From positions 16,127,967 through 16,191,966 of the forward strand of contig JBANSL010000004.1 in assembly GCA_037127255.1 (NCBI GenBank): a stretch of 64,000 nucleotides of DNA. Reading direction: 5' to 3'. The DNA is from Persicaria tinctoria (taxonomy: Eukaryota > Streptophyta > Magnoliopsida > Caryophyllales > Polygonaceae). Both the position numbers and the translations under genes were made by a program. The notes beneath the pieces are model-generated. The model was not told the origin of the DNA. It ran no database searches and was given only the letters and a program-made list of their open reading frames with translations. Positions 10,634 to 20,825 of the stretch are shown piece after piece (within the stretch, counting starts at the first letter, position 1; each line of letters opens with the position of its first letter).

Positions 10634-13166
10634 GTTCCGTAAAGTCAGGAAATTGTGGACAGCTTCTGAGGCAACAGATCAGACTTCAAAGATTTATGAT
10701 TTCCCGTCGATTGGCTTGGCTTCTGGGGACGTAAAAGTACTACTTTTGTATATCTTGAAGTCGCGGTCGTTGATTGGAGTAGATCTCGTCAATCGGAGGT
10801 CAGAAGAAGCGTGAAATCGGAGGTCAGAAGAGGCGAGTCCAAACGGGACTTGTTTGAGAGGGATTGTAGGGCTGTTGTGGGGTGACGTTTTGGGGGTGAA
10901 AGGAGGGTGATGATGGGGCTGTGGAAGGCCTTAGAATGGTGGTAAAGTAGGGGATGGGGGTTGAGGGATATGTGGCGCAAGATCGCTCTCGGCCTCGCAC
11001 TCCGAGCTCTCTCCAACACTCGATCTTCCGCACTCTCGGCCTCGCACTCCGAGTGTTTCCGACCCTTTGATTCCGTCGTCTCTCACTAGGGAATCGCTCT
11101 TAGCATCTCACCAAGAGGTTTTATCCGGCATCTCACCAAGATAGATTTTGTTTCTTAACCCGAAATGAAGGAAGCACAAAGCTCATATTTTTCTCAAATT
11201 CAACTTGTTTTCAAAAAGGTTCTTACATCCCTTTATATAGGAAAATATGGATGCTATGAGAAATAAAAGAAATTAAAATAAATCGATAAACTTATGACGG
11301 AGAGATGGGCAACCATAATGGGGGGAACCGAATGGTCTTGGTTGCCATCAAAGAGATGGAAGTTCAAAAATCTCTAAAGCCCCGTCATTTAATCCGACTT
11401 TATTGATTGCATTCCGTCTTCATTTATTGCATTTCCGACAAGCTGCCTGGTTTTCGGACTGCTCCAAAGATGCCAGATTTCGTCCATCTTCCAAGTTGAT
11501 TTGATGATTGCATCCTTCAATAAAGTTGTAGCCGCTTAAAATATATTTCCAACAAGTGTTTATCGACTTCAATCGGAATTTTATACAGCCAGAACAAGCC
11601 AAAATACCGAAGTGTCGCCAAACAGTCTTCGCAAATGAAAGTTGATGTTATGTTCCGAAGACAAACCCTTGTAGGAAAAAAGAGTCAAGCTCACGGGCGA
11701 CTACGATCACATCACGCGGTCTCATGTTTTTTTTTTTAATGAAAAATTGATACGGGAGGTGGAATCGTCTGCGCCGGAGGAGAGGGCATTGGGAGGGGCG
11801 GTAGAGAGAGGAAGGGGTGGAGGGAGAGAGAGGAAAGGGTCGTAGGAGAGGGTCGGAGGAGAGAGGAAGGGGCGCAGGGAGAGAGATGAATGGGTCGGAG
11901 GAGAGATGAAGGGGCGGAGGGAGGACGGAGATCTGAGGGAGAGAGGGGCTCGTCTGCGTTGATTCGGATCCAGGCGTCGCTTGTCTGCGCCGTTTGGATC
12001 CAGGCGCCGCCGTTTGCGTCGATTCCTCCTACCAGTGCCCTCTCCGAGCCTCCGACTGCGTCGATCCAGGCGTCTGCGCCGTTCTCTCACTCCGAGCCGT
12101 CGTCTGCGCCGTTCGGATCCCGGCCCTTTCCTCTCTCTCACTCCACCCCTTCCTCTCTCCTCTGCCTCCCTCCGCCCCTCCCTCTCTCCTACGCCTCCCT
12201 TCGGCAGTCCGGCCTTCCCTCTCTCTCCCACTTTCCCATTTCAATTTTTCATGAAAAAAAAAAACAAGACCGCGTCTCTTTATTAGCCTTTTTTTACCCC
12301 TTTTCACCCAATTTAATATTTTTGACCTTCCGAATAAAACGCGGTCTCAGACCGCGTTTTTCTGTCCGTTCTGACAAAAATGAATATTTTCGTAAATAGT
12401 TTGAAAGTGTGAATATTTTTGTAATTTTTTATTTTTTAGTGAATATTTAGAAAAAAAAAATTCTAAATTCCATGGTATTAAAAAAAACTGATTCTATAAG
12501 AAATATTTAATATATATAATAGATTTACAAAAATAAAATAAAGTAGATTTTAAAAAATAAATGTTAAAAGATATGATAAACATTTGCAATAAAGAATTAT
12601 ATAATAAAGATATATTAAAAATAATTTGGTAAAAAATAATAATTTTACCATATTATTAATTTTTAATATATCTCTATTATGTAACTATTTATTACAAATG
12701 GTTATCATATCTCATACCATTTATTTATGAAAATCTACATTATTTTTTTAAAAGTATTATGTTTAAGATAAATATTTATTTATTTTGAGTGATTATATTA
12801 AAATATTAATTGAGTAAATGCTAAAATAATTATATTATATTTTTAAAGGAGTATATTTTATATACATGTTACAATTATTTTTGGATGGTGGGTTGGGTGC
12901 GCTTAAATTATAAGAGGTTTTTTTAATTTGAAATTTTAAAATATATTAGGAGTTTATTGAAAACATTTTATGAACAAGGGTGATTTTTTGTAATTTTTGT
13001 ATGATATGGGTAATTTTTTAAATATAAGAATCTCATACAGGGTGTTAAGTGCAACTAATGATATATGTTAGGATATTTTGTGAAATTTTATAGGATTAGG
13101 GTATTAAAAGCAACTATCTCTAAAGGTTGGGATATTAGTTGCAATTTACCCAAAAATAAAATAATA

Positions 13167-13437
13167 CTCCCTCCGTCCAAAAATACATGATCTTTTATAC
13201 TCTTGCACGTTAATTAAGGAACCTATTTATATTTAAATCTCATCATTATTATTAAAAGGTCAAACTTAAAATCTTTGGTTATCCATATAGAGATGGGAAG
13301 ATGAAAAGTTTTCTTAATTTTAATAAATAAAAAAATGTTATATTTTAGGGGTAATAATTACCTATACACCTAAAAGCCCATGTATTTTCGACAAAGTTTT
13401 AAAGCCCAAAAGATCATATATTCTTGGACGGATGGAG
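13167..13437. mobile_element. Stowaway MITE
   Basis: Ends CTCCCTCCGTCC and GGACGGATGGAG with TA on both sides (13165-13166, 13438-13439) are the Stowaway (Tc1/mariner-derived) hallmark. The element is 271 bases, AT-rich inside and non-coding. Confidence 0.9.
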
Positions 13438-13540
13438 TAGGAAAAAAAAACGGAATTTTCGTCTGGTACCCCTGAGGTAAGGTCAAATTCGTCGGGTGTA
13501 CAAAAGGTTTAGATAATTCGCGAAATACCCCTGAGGTTTG

Positions 13541-14491
13541 GAATCCGGATCCTCTCCTTCTATTAGGAGGCCTAATAAATTCATCTCCACCCTCCAAAAA
13601 TTTTAATGGTTAAGATTAAATCATCTCTTAATTTTTTTTTTTTTTAAAAAAAAACTACCTATATCCCACCATCTTCATCCCCCAATCCTCCATCCGCGGA
13701 TTCCCAGCCATCCAACACCATTGTCGCCGCCTTCGCTCCCCGGTCCACCTGCTGCACCGCCCGCGCCGCAGGTCCTCGATCCACCTCCTTGGTGCATCGC
13801 CCTCCCTGATCCCCCTCACCACACGAAACCCTAATTTCGTGCTCCGGCGAACCGCCTCCGGCCATGCCGCCGCTCACGCCGCCGAGATTCTCCAGACCGG
13901 ATTGAACTGGAGAACTTCAAATCCTACAACGGCCACCAAGTCATCGGACCTTTCTTCAATTTCACTGCCATCATCGACCCCAACGGATCCGGCAAGCAAA
14001 CCTCATGGACGCCATCAGCTTCGTCCTCGGCGTCCGCACCGGCCATCTCCGTGGCGCTCAACTCAAGGACCTTATCTACACCTTCGACGAGTGCAAGAAG
14101 GAGCAGAAGGGTCTCCGTGCATATATGTTAAACTCGTCTACTTGCTTGGCAGCAACAACGAAGTCTCCTTCACTCGGACAATTACTAGTGGTGGTGGGAG
14201 CGAGTACAAGATCGATAACAGAGTTGTCAATTGGGATTGGGAGAGCGGCGGCGTTGGCAATGGTGGTAGTTGTCAATTGGGATCGGGAGAGCGACGACGT
14301 TGTCAATTGGGATTGGGGAGATGAGATGGGATTCCCCTTGAAAACCCCGTTAGAGAAGAAGATGGTGGGCTGATAGATTTTTATTTTTATTTTTTTTAAA
14401 TCAATGAAATTGTTTAATCTTGACCATTAATTATTTGAAGGGTGGAGATTAACTTATTAGGTATCCTAACACGGGGAGAGGATCCGGATTA
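13541..14491 (+). mobile_element. Pack-MULE W carrying an SMC1 fragment
   Basis: Termini GAATCCGGATCCTCTCC at 13541 and complement ending at 14491 are flanked by an exact 9-base duplication TGAGGTTTG (13532-13540, 14492-14500). The inverted similarity extends about 100 bases inward with mismatches. Total length is 951 bases. The core holds the beginning of an SMC1 gene. W sits inside the left terminus of element V. Confidence 0.88.
13864..14250 (+). pseudogene. SMC1: Captured 5' end of cohesin subunit SMC1
   Basis: SMC1 is the cohesin ATPase that holds sister chromatids together. This fragment holds the start of its N-terminal head: an ATG at 13864 (MPPLTPP), then across frames [20 protein letters not shown], a Walker A region DPNGSGK (family form GPNGSGKS), [20 protein letters not shown], and VNWD. 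At least two frameshifts break it, one of them a single-base loss right after GSGK. Leader DNA upstream of the ATG was captured too. At 14220-14310 the VNWD-coding unit is repeated three times. It cannot make a cohesin subunit. It lies within W, between W's terminal repeats. Confidence 0.85.
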
Positions 14492-14500
14492 TGAGGTTTG

Positions 14501-15938
14501 TAGGTTTTTCGCGGCGTGCCGCTCAAGTTGGCTTTTACATAAAAACGTTTTACATAAAAACGTTAACACTCCGTTAAATAACTGACTTTCTATCGTCTTC
14601 TTCGAAATTTCATTTACGGTTCACACCATTCGTGATAGAGAGAGGCAAGGAGTGAGGAGCCGGCTACAAGACACAACGCCGGTGGGTGACAACTGCTAGG
14701 AGAGAGGAGACCGACGCAGATGACTGCGATTTCTTGAGGTAAGTCTCTCGATCTTTACAAATTCAACTTTGGGGATATAGAGTTTGAAGGTTTAGGGGTT
14801 TTTCGATTTGAGATTTTTCTGGGGATTATCCTTTTAGGATCTTGAAACTGGAGTTTGTTGGTTGTTTTTATTGATCAATTATATGATAATTTGTGATATC
14901 TAATTGAGGTCAATTCCCTTCGCAATTTCTGGGTTTACTGTTTTAGGGTTTGGGGGATTTAGGGCTTTATGGGTTTTTGGATTTAGATCAATTTTACATT
15001 GTTTTGTTGACATATTATACGTTGGCTTGGAAAAAGATGGTTAGTTAGTTCAATTCCCTTAACAAACTACCCATCTCCATACACGTTTGAGCAATGAGTC
15101 TTGTTTTGGAATTATTAGACAATAATTTTGATCGGATGAATTTGGTTTGGAAATTGAGGAATAAACTTAATTTGTCATTCTTTTTTATTCCTTGAAAATT
15201 TTAACAATATGATTAATGGGATTCTCTCACACCTAAACCTCCTTTGGGCATGGAAACCACCTCCGGTGGTGTTTACTCAGACAAGAACCCAATTTGTTTT
15301 GCAATGGTTGTATTTCTTTGATCTGATGAGGATTAATAAACTTGAATTGGATTTCTTCACCATTAGTCCCATCTTATGGCCAGTGCTTGAGTTAATCCTA
15401 ATGCCTAGTGCTTGAATTTCAGACTTATGGAAATGTTGTGTAATTGTTCCTGTCAATTTTCAGTGAACACACCATTTACAGGAATTTTTCTATTTTGTCA
15501 TGATAAAGTAGATGTTATAATTACAAACTGACAGCTATTCCCTTCTGTTGCTGATATAATGTGTTAAAAACAAAATGAAATCAGAATGTATAGTCTTAAC
15601 CATATAATGTGTTATATCTTTTGAAGATGGTTTTAGCTACTGATTTTGATTTAATTTCAGGTTATTACGCCATCGTATTGACTTCCAGTTTTATATCTAA
15701 AAATAATCATTTTGACTTTTGGTTTTAGATACTGATTACACACCCCAATTTAAAAAAAAAGTGCACTGAGAGTGATAGGAGGGCAAGTTATGACAGCAAA
15801 CTGAGCACTTTTAAATTAGGTAGCATTTCCATTTAAATTTCCATTCCCATTGTTTATTAAAACTGATCACTTCTTTGTTTCCTCTAAATTCCATCTTTTT
15901 GGTTTAGAAATTGAAATAAATTTCTTGCAATGATTTTA
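14501..15938. other. Element V interior: leader-like exon and AT-rich sequence
   Basis: At 14600-14740 there is a purine-rich stretch that ends in a strong plus-strand donor (CTTGAG before GTAAGT at about 14740), followed by a T-rich intron-like region. It looks like a captured 5' leader and first intron. No coding frame of note follows; the longest, at 15209-15415, shows no recognisable domain. Confidence 0.35.
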
Positions 15939-15969
15939 AGCATATTAGCTCAAATGGTAGAGCAACGTG
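15939..15969 (+). repeat. Left half of a tRNA-like repeat split by the CACTA element
   Basis: AGCATATTAGCTCAAATGGT and the bases after it form the acceptor and D-arm half of a tRNA-like unit (A-box TAGCTCAAATGG). The other half resumes at 22919. GTG at 15967-15969 is the target duplication. Confidence 0.8.
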
Positions 15970-16540
15970 CACTACAAGAAAACAGTGTTAATTTCGACGC
16001 TTTTTATGACCATTTTCGACGCTTTAAAGCGTCGTAAATTACAATTTCGACGCTTTTAAAAAGCGTCGAAAATTCTTGCGTCATGAATGGCAAATGCTAT
16101 TTTCGACGCAAAATTCTGTCGCAACCAATCTCGACGTCCTAGGGCGTCGAAAATGACATGCCATTTTCGACACCCTAAAGTGTCGAAATTGGCATGTTAT
16201 TTTTAAAAAAAAAAAAAAACGTATTTTTCCACATTCATCTCCTTTCAATACACATTAATTAAAATCCTTTAATTAACAAAAAAATATATTAACACAAATC
16301 CAAGCACGAAAAGATGATAAACTCTCCAGTGCTCTTAAACATATAACTACAGTGCTCTTAAACAAAGAGCAATGTTATTAGAATATTGCTCAAAAATAAA
16401 CTCTCCAGTGCTTAAAGGATAGTACAGCAACATACCTCCCAACATCAACATCACATAAGGAACTCACGTTGCAGGGGAGACAAAATTTGCCTGAATTTCA
16501 TGTATTGGATACTATACGCAGATTCGGACATTGCATCAAT

Positions 16541-16735
16541 CATCGCTCTTCTTCTTATTCTTTTCCTTTTTCTGGCTGGCCGGTTCTGGCTCCTCCTCGG
16601 TTTCAGCATGCTTCTGCTGCTGCTTCTTCGCAAGCTCTGAAAAATGCATGCCAACCATACCACTCTCTAACTCTCATTGCATATGTGTATATCTCTTTAT
16701 CAAGATCATCCCGATAATCTACCTTTATCCTGAAT
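16541..16735 (-). pseudogene. NOP58: Captured NOP58-like fragment
   Basis: NOP58 is a core protein of box C/D snoRNPs that guide rRNA methylation. The minus strand reads [20 protein letters not shown] then WH. After an insertion of about five bases it continues FSELAK. The NOP56/NOP58 family signature is [28 protein letters not shown]. After ELAK it jumps directly to a charged tail (QKKEKNKKK) similar in style to the protein's C-terminus, with an internal stop. Only the central part of the Nop domain is represented, so no function is expected. Confidence 0.75.
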
Positions 16736-17390
16736 GAGAGGCTCCTACTACACAAAAAAAGGCTGTGTTGCCTGTAGAGTGATAGCAGCAGAGGACGCTC
16801 TTTAATTTTAATAATTCCCAAGTTGGTTCTGCATTTAGATGTGCATTTTCCACCTGAAAAGTTTGAATTGCATAAAGCTAGCAAAGATATGGAAACAAGG
16901 AGTTTACCACTGAAGAAACATACTAACTGGCTGAAGATTTTATTATTTGCAATGAGAGATAGTGCGGAAGTTGAAAGGACCTACCTGGCAAAAGCAGCAG
17001 CAGTCTCCTGCATCGCTTCTTTAGTTCTTCGGAACGCTTGGAAATCCTTTCCAAGCCAGTAAAGAGATGAGAGGGAGCTCATTCAATATGTTGACGACAC
17101 GAAATCAATACCATTAGGCATTAGTAGTGAGGCTTTGGAGGGAAGCAAGAAGCTAAAATCCTTCTGGTAGAGCTTCCAAGTTGCTTATTCCTCATAGCCA
17201 TAGATCTTCCCGGAGCAGAAAGGAATTCTAAGGTATACGATGTAGCCAGTCTCCCGATCCACCTGTAATCTACAACTCTAAGTTAGAACTGCTGATTGTT
17301 TGTATCAACTATCAAGGCATCTGAATCAACATCGATCACCTTCTCTACATCTTCACTCTCCGGACCCCGGAGATGGTTGAGACCCCGTTC
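16735..17390 (-). pseudogene. Unidentified captured exon pieces
   Basis: Several short minus-strand coding-like segments lie between the NOP58 and transporter pieces. One near 16990-17070 reads GKDFQAFRRTKEAMQETAAA before a GTAGGT donor. Another at about 17160-17265 follows an acceptor GATTACAG and reads VDRETGYIVYLRIPFCSGKI. A third, near 17290-17387, reads PESEDVEKVIDVDSDALIVD and is joined without an intron to the transporter exon, so it marks a fusion point. I recognise none of these families. Confidence 0.4.
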
Positions 17391-18084
17391 ATCTGGGTCT
17401 GAAGGGGTTTGTTACGGTAAGCACCAGCTGCAGTCAAGATGACTGCATAGATCCATACAATTGTTACGCATATAAGCACCGGAAACCGCTAAAAAATAGG
17501 CATGTCCCGTACTGGTCTGATGTGTTTCAGATACTGCAAAAGAGTTGTAGAAACACAGCAGATGATGAGATGATAAACTTATAAGATGAAAGGAATAAAA
17601 AAGGAAACCCAAATGAATGTTGCATCGTTGTTATACTCACTTGAGAAAAACCAATGACAAGTAAGAGCATTGGAAGCCCGATTTCTATGCAATTCCCTAA
17701 CTGGACAAAAAAAAAACACATTCAACTAACTCTGTTAGAGTGAGTTGAAAAGGTAAAGATCTGAATGAAAGTATGGAAGAATTCAGTTCAACACAGATTA
17801 AGGGGACCTACTGCTGGAAACCCTCGGTGAAATAAACCCAAACCGACGAGTCCTACAACAGGTGTCATACCAAGAGGGCTAAAGAATCTGCAGAAAACCC
17901 GGACAGAAATTTCAGAACACGAAATACAACATGTTAATTCTGTTTTTCTTCTTGTTGAAATAAAGAAAACATAATTGACATACCGAGAAAATAGACCCCA
18001 TACTTGGCTGTAACCTAAGATAATTTGTATGCTTGAGGCTACAATCAGTGCCCCTTGGATAGCTCGCATAGTTTGTATGAATCT
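17388..18084 (-). pseudogene. Captured four-exon block of a nucleobase-ascorbate transporter
   Basis: Four consecutive minus-strand exons of the NAT (nucleobase cation symporter 2) family keep their introns and splice borders. 17984-18084 encodes TMRAIQGALIVASSIQIIL. 17808-17887 encodes FFSPLGMTPVVGLVGLGLF. 17641-17700 encodes LGNCIEIGLPMLLLVI. About 17388-17533 encodes YLKHIRPVRDMPIF, a stop, RFPVLICVTIVWIYAVILTA. These are membrane segments from the middle of a protein that normally has about 530 residues and moves uracil, xanthine or similar bases. The stop replaces a residue that is usually glutamate. Neither end of the gene is present, so it cannot encode a transporter. Confidence 0.85.
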
Positions 18085-18479
18085 CTGTTATGTTCAAGAA
18101 AACAAACCTGTTAATTGTTATGAGAAAATAAATACAGAATTTCGAAAGCTTAACTTCAAGAACTACGACACGCATAGTAGGGTGGAGGGGAGGATTTCAT
18201 AGCAGAGGATAGGCACATTTTATTTAACATCCATAGGCAATACTAAATCATGGGGTAAGCAAAGAGTTACATACCCAACTCCCTTTCCCGCTTTGGTGAA
18301 CTCTCGGGCCTATATATCATTGAGAAATGAATCATTTCAAATTCAATTTATTAGAGCTCCAGAACTGGAATTATAAAATTGGAATTTATTAGAACTGGAA
18401 TTTATTAGAACTGGAACCAGCAACCGCATTACTGCCATTGTGAACAAGTTATATGGAAAATTGGGAGTTTGGCAATCGA

Positions 18480-18830
18480 ACCTCTTCTACCAGTCGCAAC
18501 CCAAGAACGAACGCCTATAGTGCTGACATTGTCATTTGCATATAGACTAGAATAGCTGTTTATGAGGGTTCCATTTCTAAGCTCCCACATCTGAAGTCAA
18601 GAAGGGAAAAACAGAATGTTGAACAGATAAAACTAAAAAAGAAAAGTGAAAAGAATATAGATAAACTAAATAGATTCATGTAATTTAAGAATTGAAACAT
18701 TCAATGGAAGCCAAAAAAGCACCTGGTTAGCAACCCACTTGCAGGGAGACAATGAGCCCCTTCTGAACTCCTCCGATGTACGCCTCTGTCTAGCTGAGGC
18801 CTCTAAGCAGAAAGGGGCACATGCTTACAT
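18480..18830 (-). pseudogene. Unidentified captured exon pieces upstream of the transporter block
   Basis: Two minus-strand exon-like pieces precede the transporter exons in transcript order. 18480-18592 reads MWELRNGTLINSYSSLYAND then STIGVRSWVATGRRG between plausible splice borders. 18722-18830 reads RQRRTSEEFRRGSLSPCKWV. Neither matches the NAT family where its previous exons should be, so they come from other genes. Function unknown. Confidence 0.35.
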
Positions 18831-19079
18831 GAGAAGGACAAGAAGTATGAGGGAAGTTTATATAACATGAGCACATCCCAATTACTCAAGATAGAAAAAA
18901 GAAAGCAACTTCAATCATGGCCATCTTATCACATTGTTTGAGGTAAAAAGAGACCAATAAACTGCAGGACCTAATAAACTACACTTATTTAGGGAATTCC
19001 AAACGATGGACATCCTTCTTTCAACCATTAAACCCAACTAATTTTGGACATTATCTCTACAACAATAACTTCAGTTATA

Positions 19080-20210
19080 GTTTTATACTGGAAACAGGAA
19101 CGGTTCAGAGTCGACATAGCATAAGAGAGAAAAACAATGGAACACCCACCTTAACCTCGATATAATAGAAGGGCAAGACAGGGCAAACAGAAGGTAAAGT
19201 TGAGCATTGGATGAGCTAGACATCCCTAAGAATGTTTGCTCATTATCTGCACTTAAATCACCAGCGGAAACAAGATCACAGTTGCTCAATAGTCCCTCTG
19301 TCGAAAGCACAGTTGCTCAATAGTCCTTGTGTCTAGGCAAGTACCATAAGGCAAAGAGTGTGGAATCTGCAACTTGGGGCCGGGGATGAAGAGTTAATGT
19401 TGTCTAACATATTCATCCATCACCTGGCCTACAATTTTAATCTTCCATGCTCAAATTCATGTAAGGGACAAAAACTCAACAAGTGTTATTTTAGTTGCAT
19501 TGCTAAAAACCATTTCAGAACTAGTTGTTGTTTTTTCCTTCATAAAGCATGGTATGTCAATACTGGTTTTGACATTTACAAGTTAAAAGGTTACCTTTTC
19601 ACTAGTGTGATTGAAACAATTCAATAGCTGATGTGCGCACCTCTAAGGAGTGTAACAAATTTCTGCATTTCAATCATTGTTTCATGGTAAGTTTTAACAG
19701 TTAGTATTATATAAACTCAATCAAAGATAATTTTCCCATACTGAGAACGTGGCCAATGTTGTCGAAAAAAGAATTTAAGTGACATGTCACCTTATATTCA
19801 GTAATCGGATCCACATGGGGGGAAACAAACGTCTGATGCAAACCTTCTGATGGAATTCAGAAGAGGATCGATGAACAAAAATTCTGCATTCCGATAGTTG
19901 CACTTCTTGTAAGCCTGCCTAATTAGATTCCGATAGTTGCACTTCAGTTTTAGCAAATTCTGCAGTGTCGCCCGAAACTCCATCCCCAAGACTGTTTGCT
20001 CGTTATCTACACTTAAATCACTAGTGGAAACAAGAAGGAGATGATTTAGGAACACTTTCAATCGAGAAGATTTAGGAACGTTATCTACTAGTTCATGTTT
20101 CTACCCGGCCATAAGTTCTGTCTATTAAATTTACATAACTAAAATCTTCTTAAAGACAGCACAATTGCTCAATAGTTCTTCTGTCTAGGCAAGTGCCATA
20201 ACTCCTGAAT
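19080..20210 (-). repeat. Diverged direct duplication inside CACTA 1
   Basis: Segments near 19215-19355 and 19975-20205 share a phrase encoding LSADNEQTFLGM / LSVDNEQTVLGM on the minus strand. They also share a following stretch ending ctcaatagt..tctaggcaagt.ccata. A piece of captured or internal sequence was duplicated within the element. The coding-like phrase is not recognised. Confidence 0.5.
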
Positions 20211-20825
20211 TTTCCATCCCAGCATAACACACTGACAACATTTGTAGAAGAAAACAGTAGCAAGGCCCAACCCAGAGTAAGGATCTGAAGTTCGGTTTAG
20301 TCAAGTTTCCAAATGACAGAAGTTTAAAACTCACCGTTTGAATCATTACAGAAACATAAAAAAAGATAGTTGTGAAAGGATATTTCATATTCATTTGTGA
20401 TCTAAAGATAAAACTGAATCCCACAAAAAATCTTTAATTAGTAGATTCAACTTCCAATCCATGAACAAGAATAATGATAAAAAAATATTGAAACAAATTA
20501 AAATTTCATTCATCTGACATTATTACCTAGATGTTTTCTTCAAGAAAGTCAAAGTCAGTGATATATTCAATTCCCACAGCCTTGAGTTGTGAATCACACT
20601 TGAGAGGTTACATTTCTTAATTTATACAAGTGTAAAGATAACTGCCATCAAAATCATATTGCTCAAGGAAAAGAAAAATAAATCACTAACAAATGGCCAA
20701 AACCAAGTCAATAAAACAATAAGACAACAAAAAGGTGATAATTACCTCAAAATTAACTAATTAAGTAGATATTTTAGGGATTGTTAACATATTTTAACTC
20801 AAAATCATATTACTATAGACTAATT

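Larger units (their letters stand above)
7907..11714 (-). mobile_element. Small LTR retrotransposon Z (TRIM/LARD-like), nested in Y
   Basis: Minus-strand 5' LTR is 9801-11714 and 3' LTR is 7907-9070; both start TGAT and end CGTCA. Next to the 5' LTR is a primer site complementary to initiator tRNA-Met (TGGTATCAGAGC, 9787-9798). Before the 3' LTR is a polypurine tract (AAAGGGGAGGAGGA, 9071-9084). Flanking 5-mers CACGG (7902-7906) and CGCGG (11715-11719) fit a target duplication with one change. The internal region is only 730 bases and lacks polymerase genes, so movement would have depended on another element. The 5' LTR is 1.9 kb because it holds a foreign LTR fragment. Confidence 0.85.
7715..12463. 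mobile_element. Mutator-like element Y inserted in X (Pack-MULE-like)
   Basis: The ends GAATTTTTTTTCTAAATATT at 7715 and the complement ending at 12463 form terminal inverted repeats of roughly 230 bases that contain the palindrome GCGGTCTCAGACCGC. The flanks TAAATTCTA (7706-7714) and TAAATTCCA (12464-12472) are a 9-base duplication with one change. The intact X copy in the intron has TAAATTCCA at the matching site, which confirms the insertion point. The core, 11750-12240, is GC- and purine-rich with several overlapping open frames and no recognised domain, probably captured host sequence. An LTR element (7907-11714) interrupts the left arm. Confidence 0.82.
7156..13151. mobile_element. Fold-back (Mutator-like) element X, copy 1, split by nested insertions
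   Basis: Termini GGGTAAATTGCAACTAATAT at 7156 and its complement ending at 13151 are flanked by an exact 9-base duplication AAAAATAAA (7147-7155, 13152-13160). Only 7156-7714 and 12464-13151 belong to the element, about 1.24 kb. The rest is insertion. The arms are inverted copies of each other almost to a centre near 12650 (TGGTAAAAAATAATAATTTTACCA). A second copy sits in the intron at 59541-60771. No coding capacity. Confidence 0.85.

Noticed and set aside
11722..12399. Arginine/glutamate- and serine/proline-rich ORFs
   Set aside because: Low-complexity purine/pyrimidine asymmetry gives open frames on both strands; no splice or domain evidence supports a gene.
13839..14373. Working SMC1 gene
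   Set aside because: Only the beginning of the N-terminal head is present, with frameshifts, and it is bounded by Pack-MULE termini.
17788..18084. Working nucleobase transporter gene
   Set aside because: Only four middle exons are present, one has an in-frame stop, and they lie between CACTA termini.
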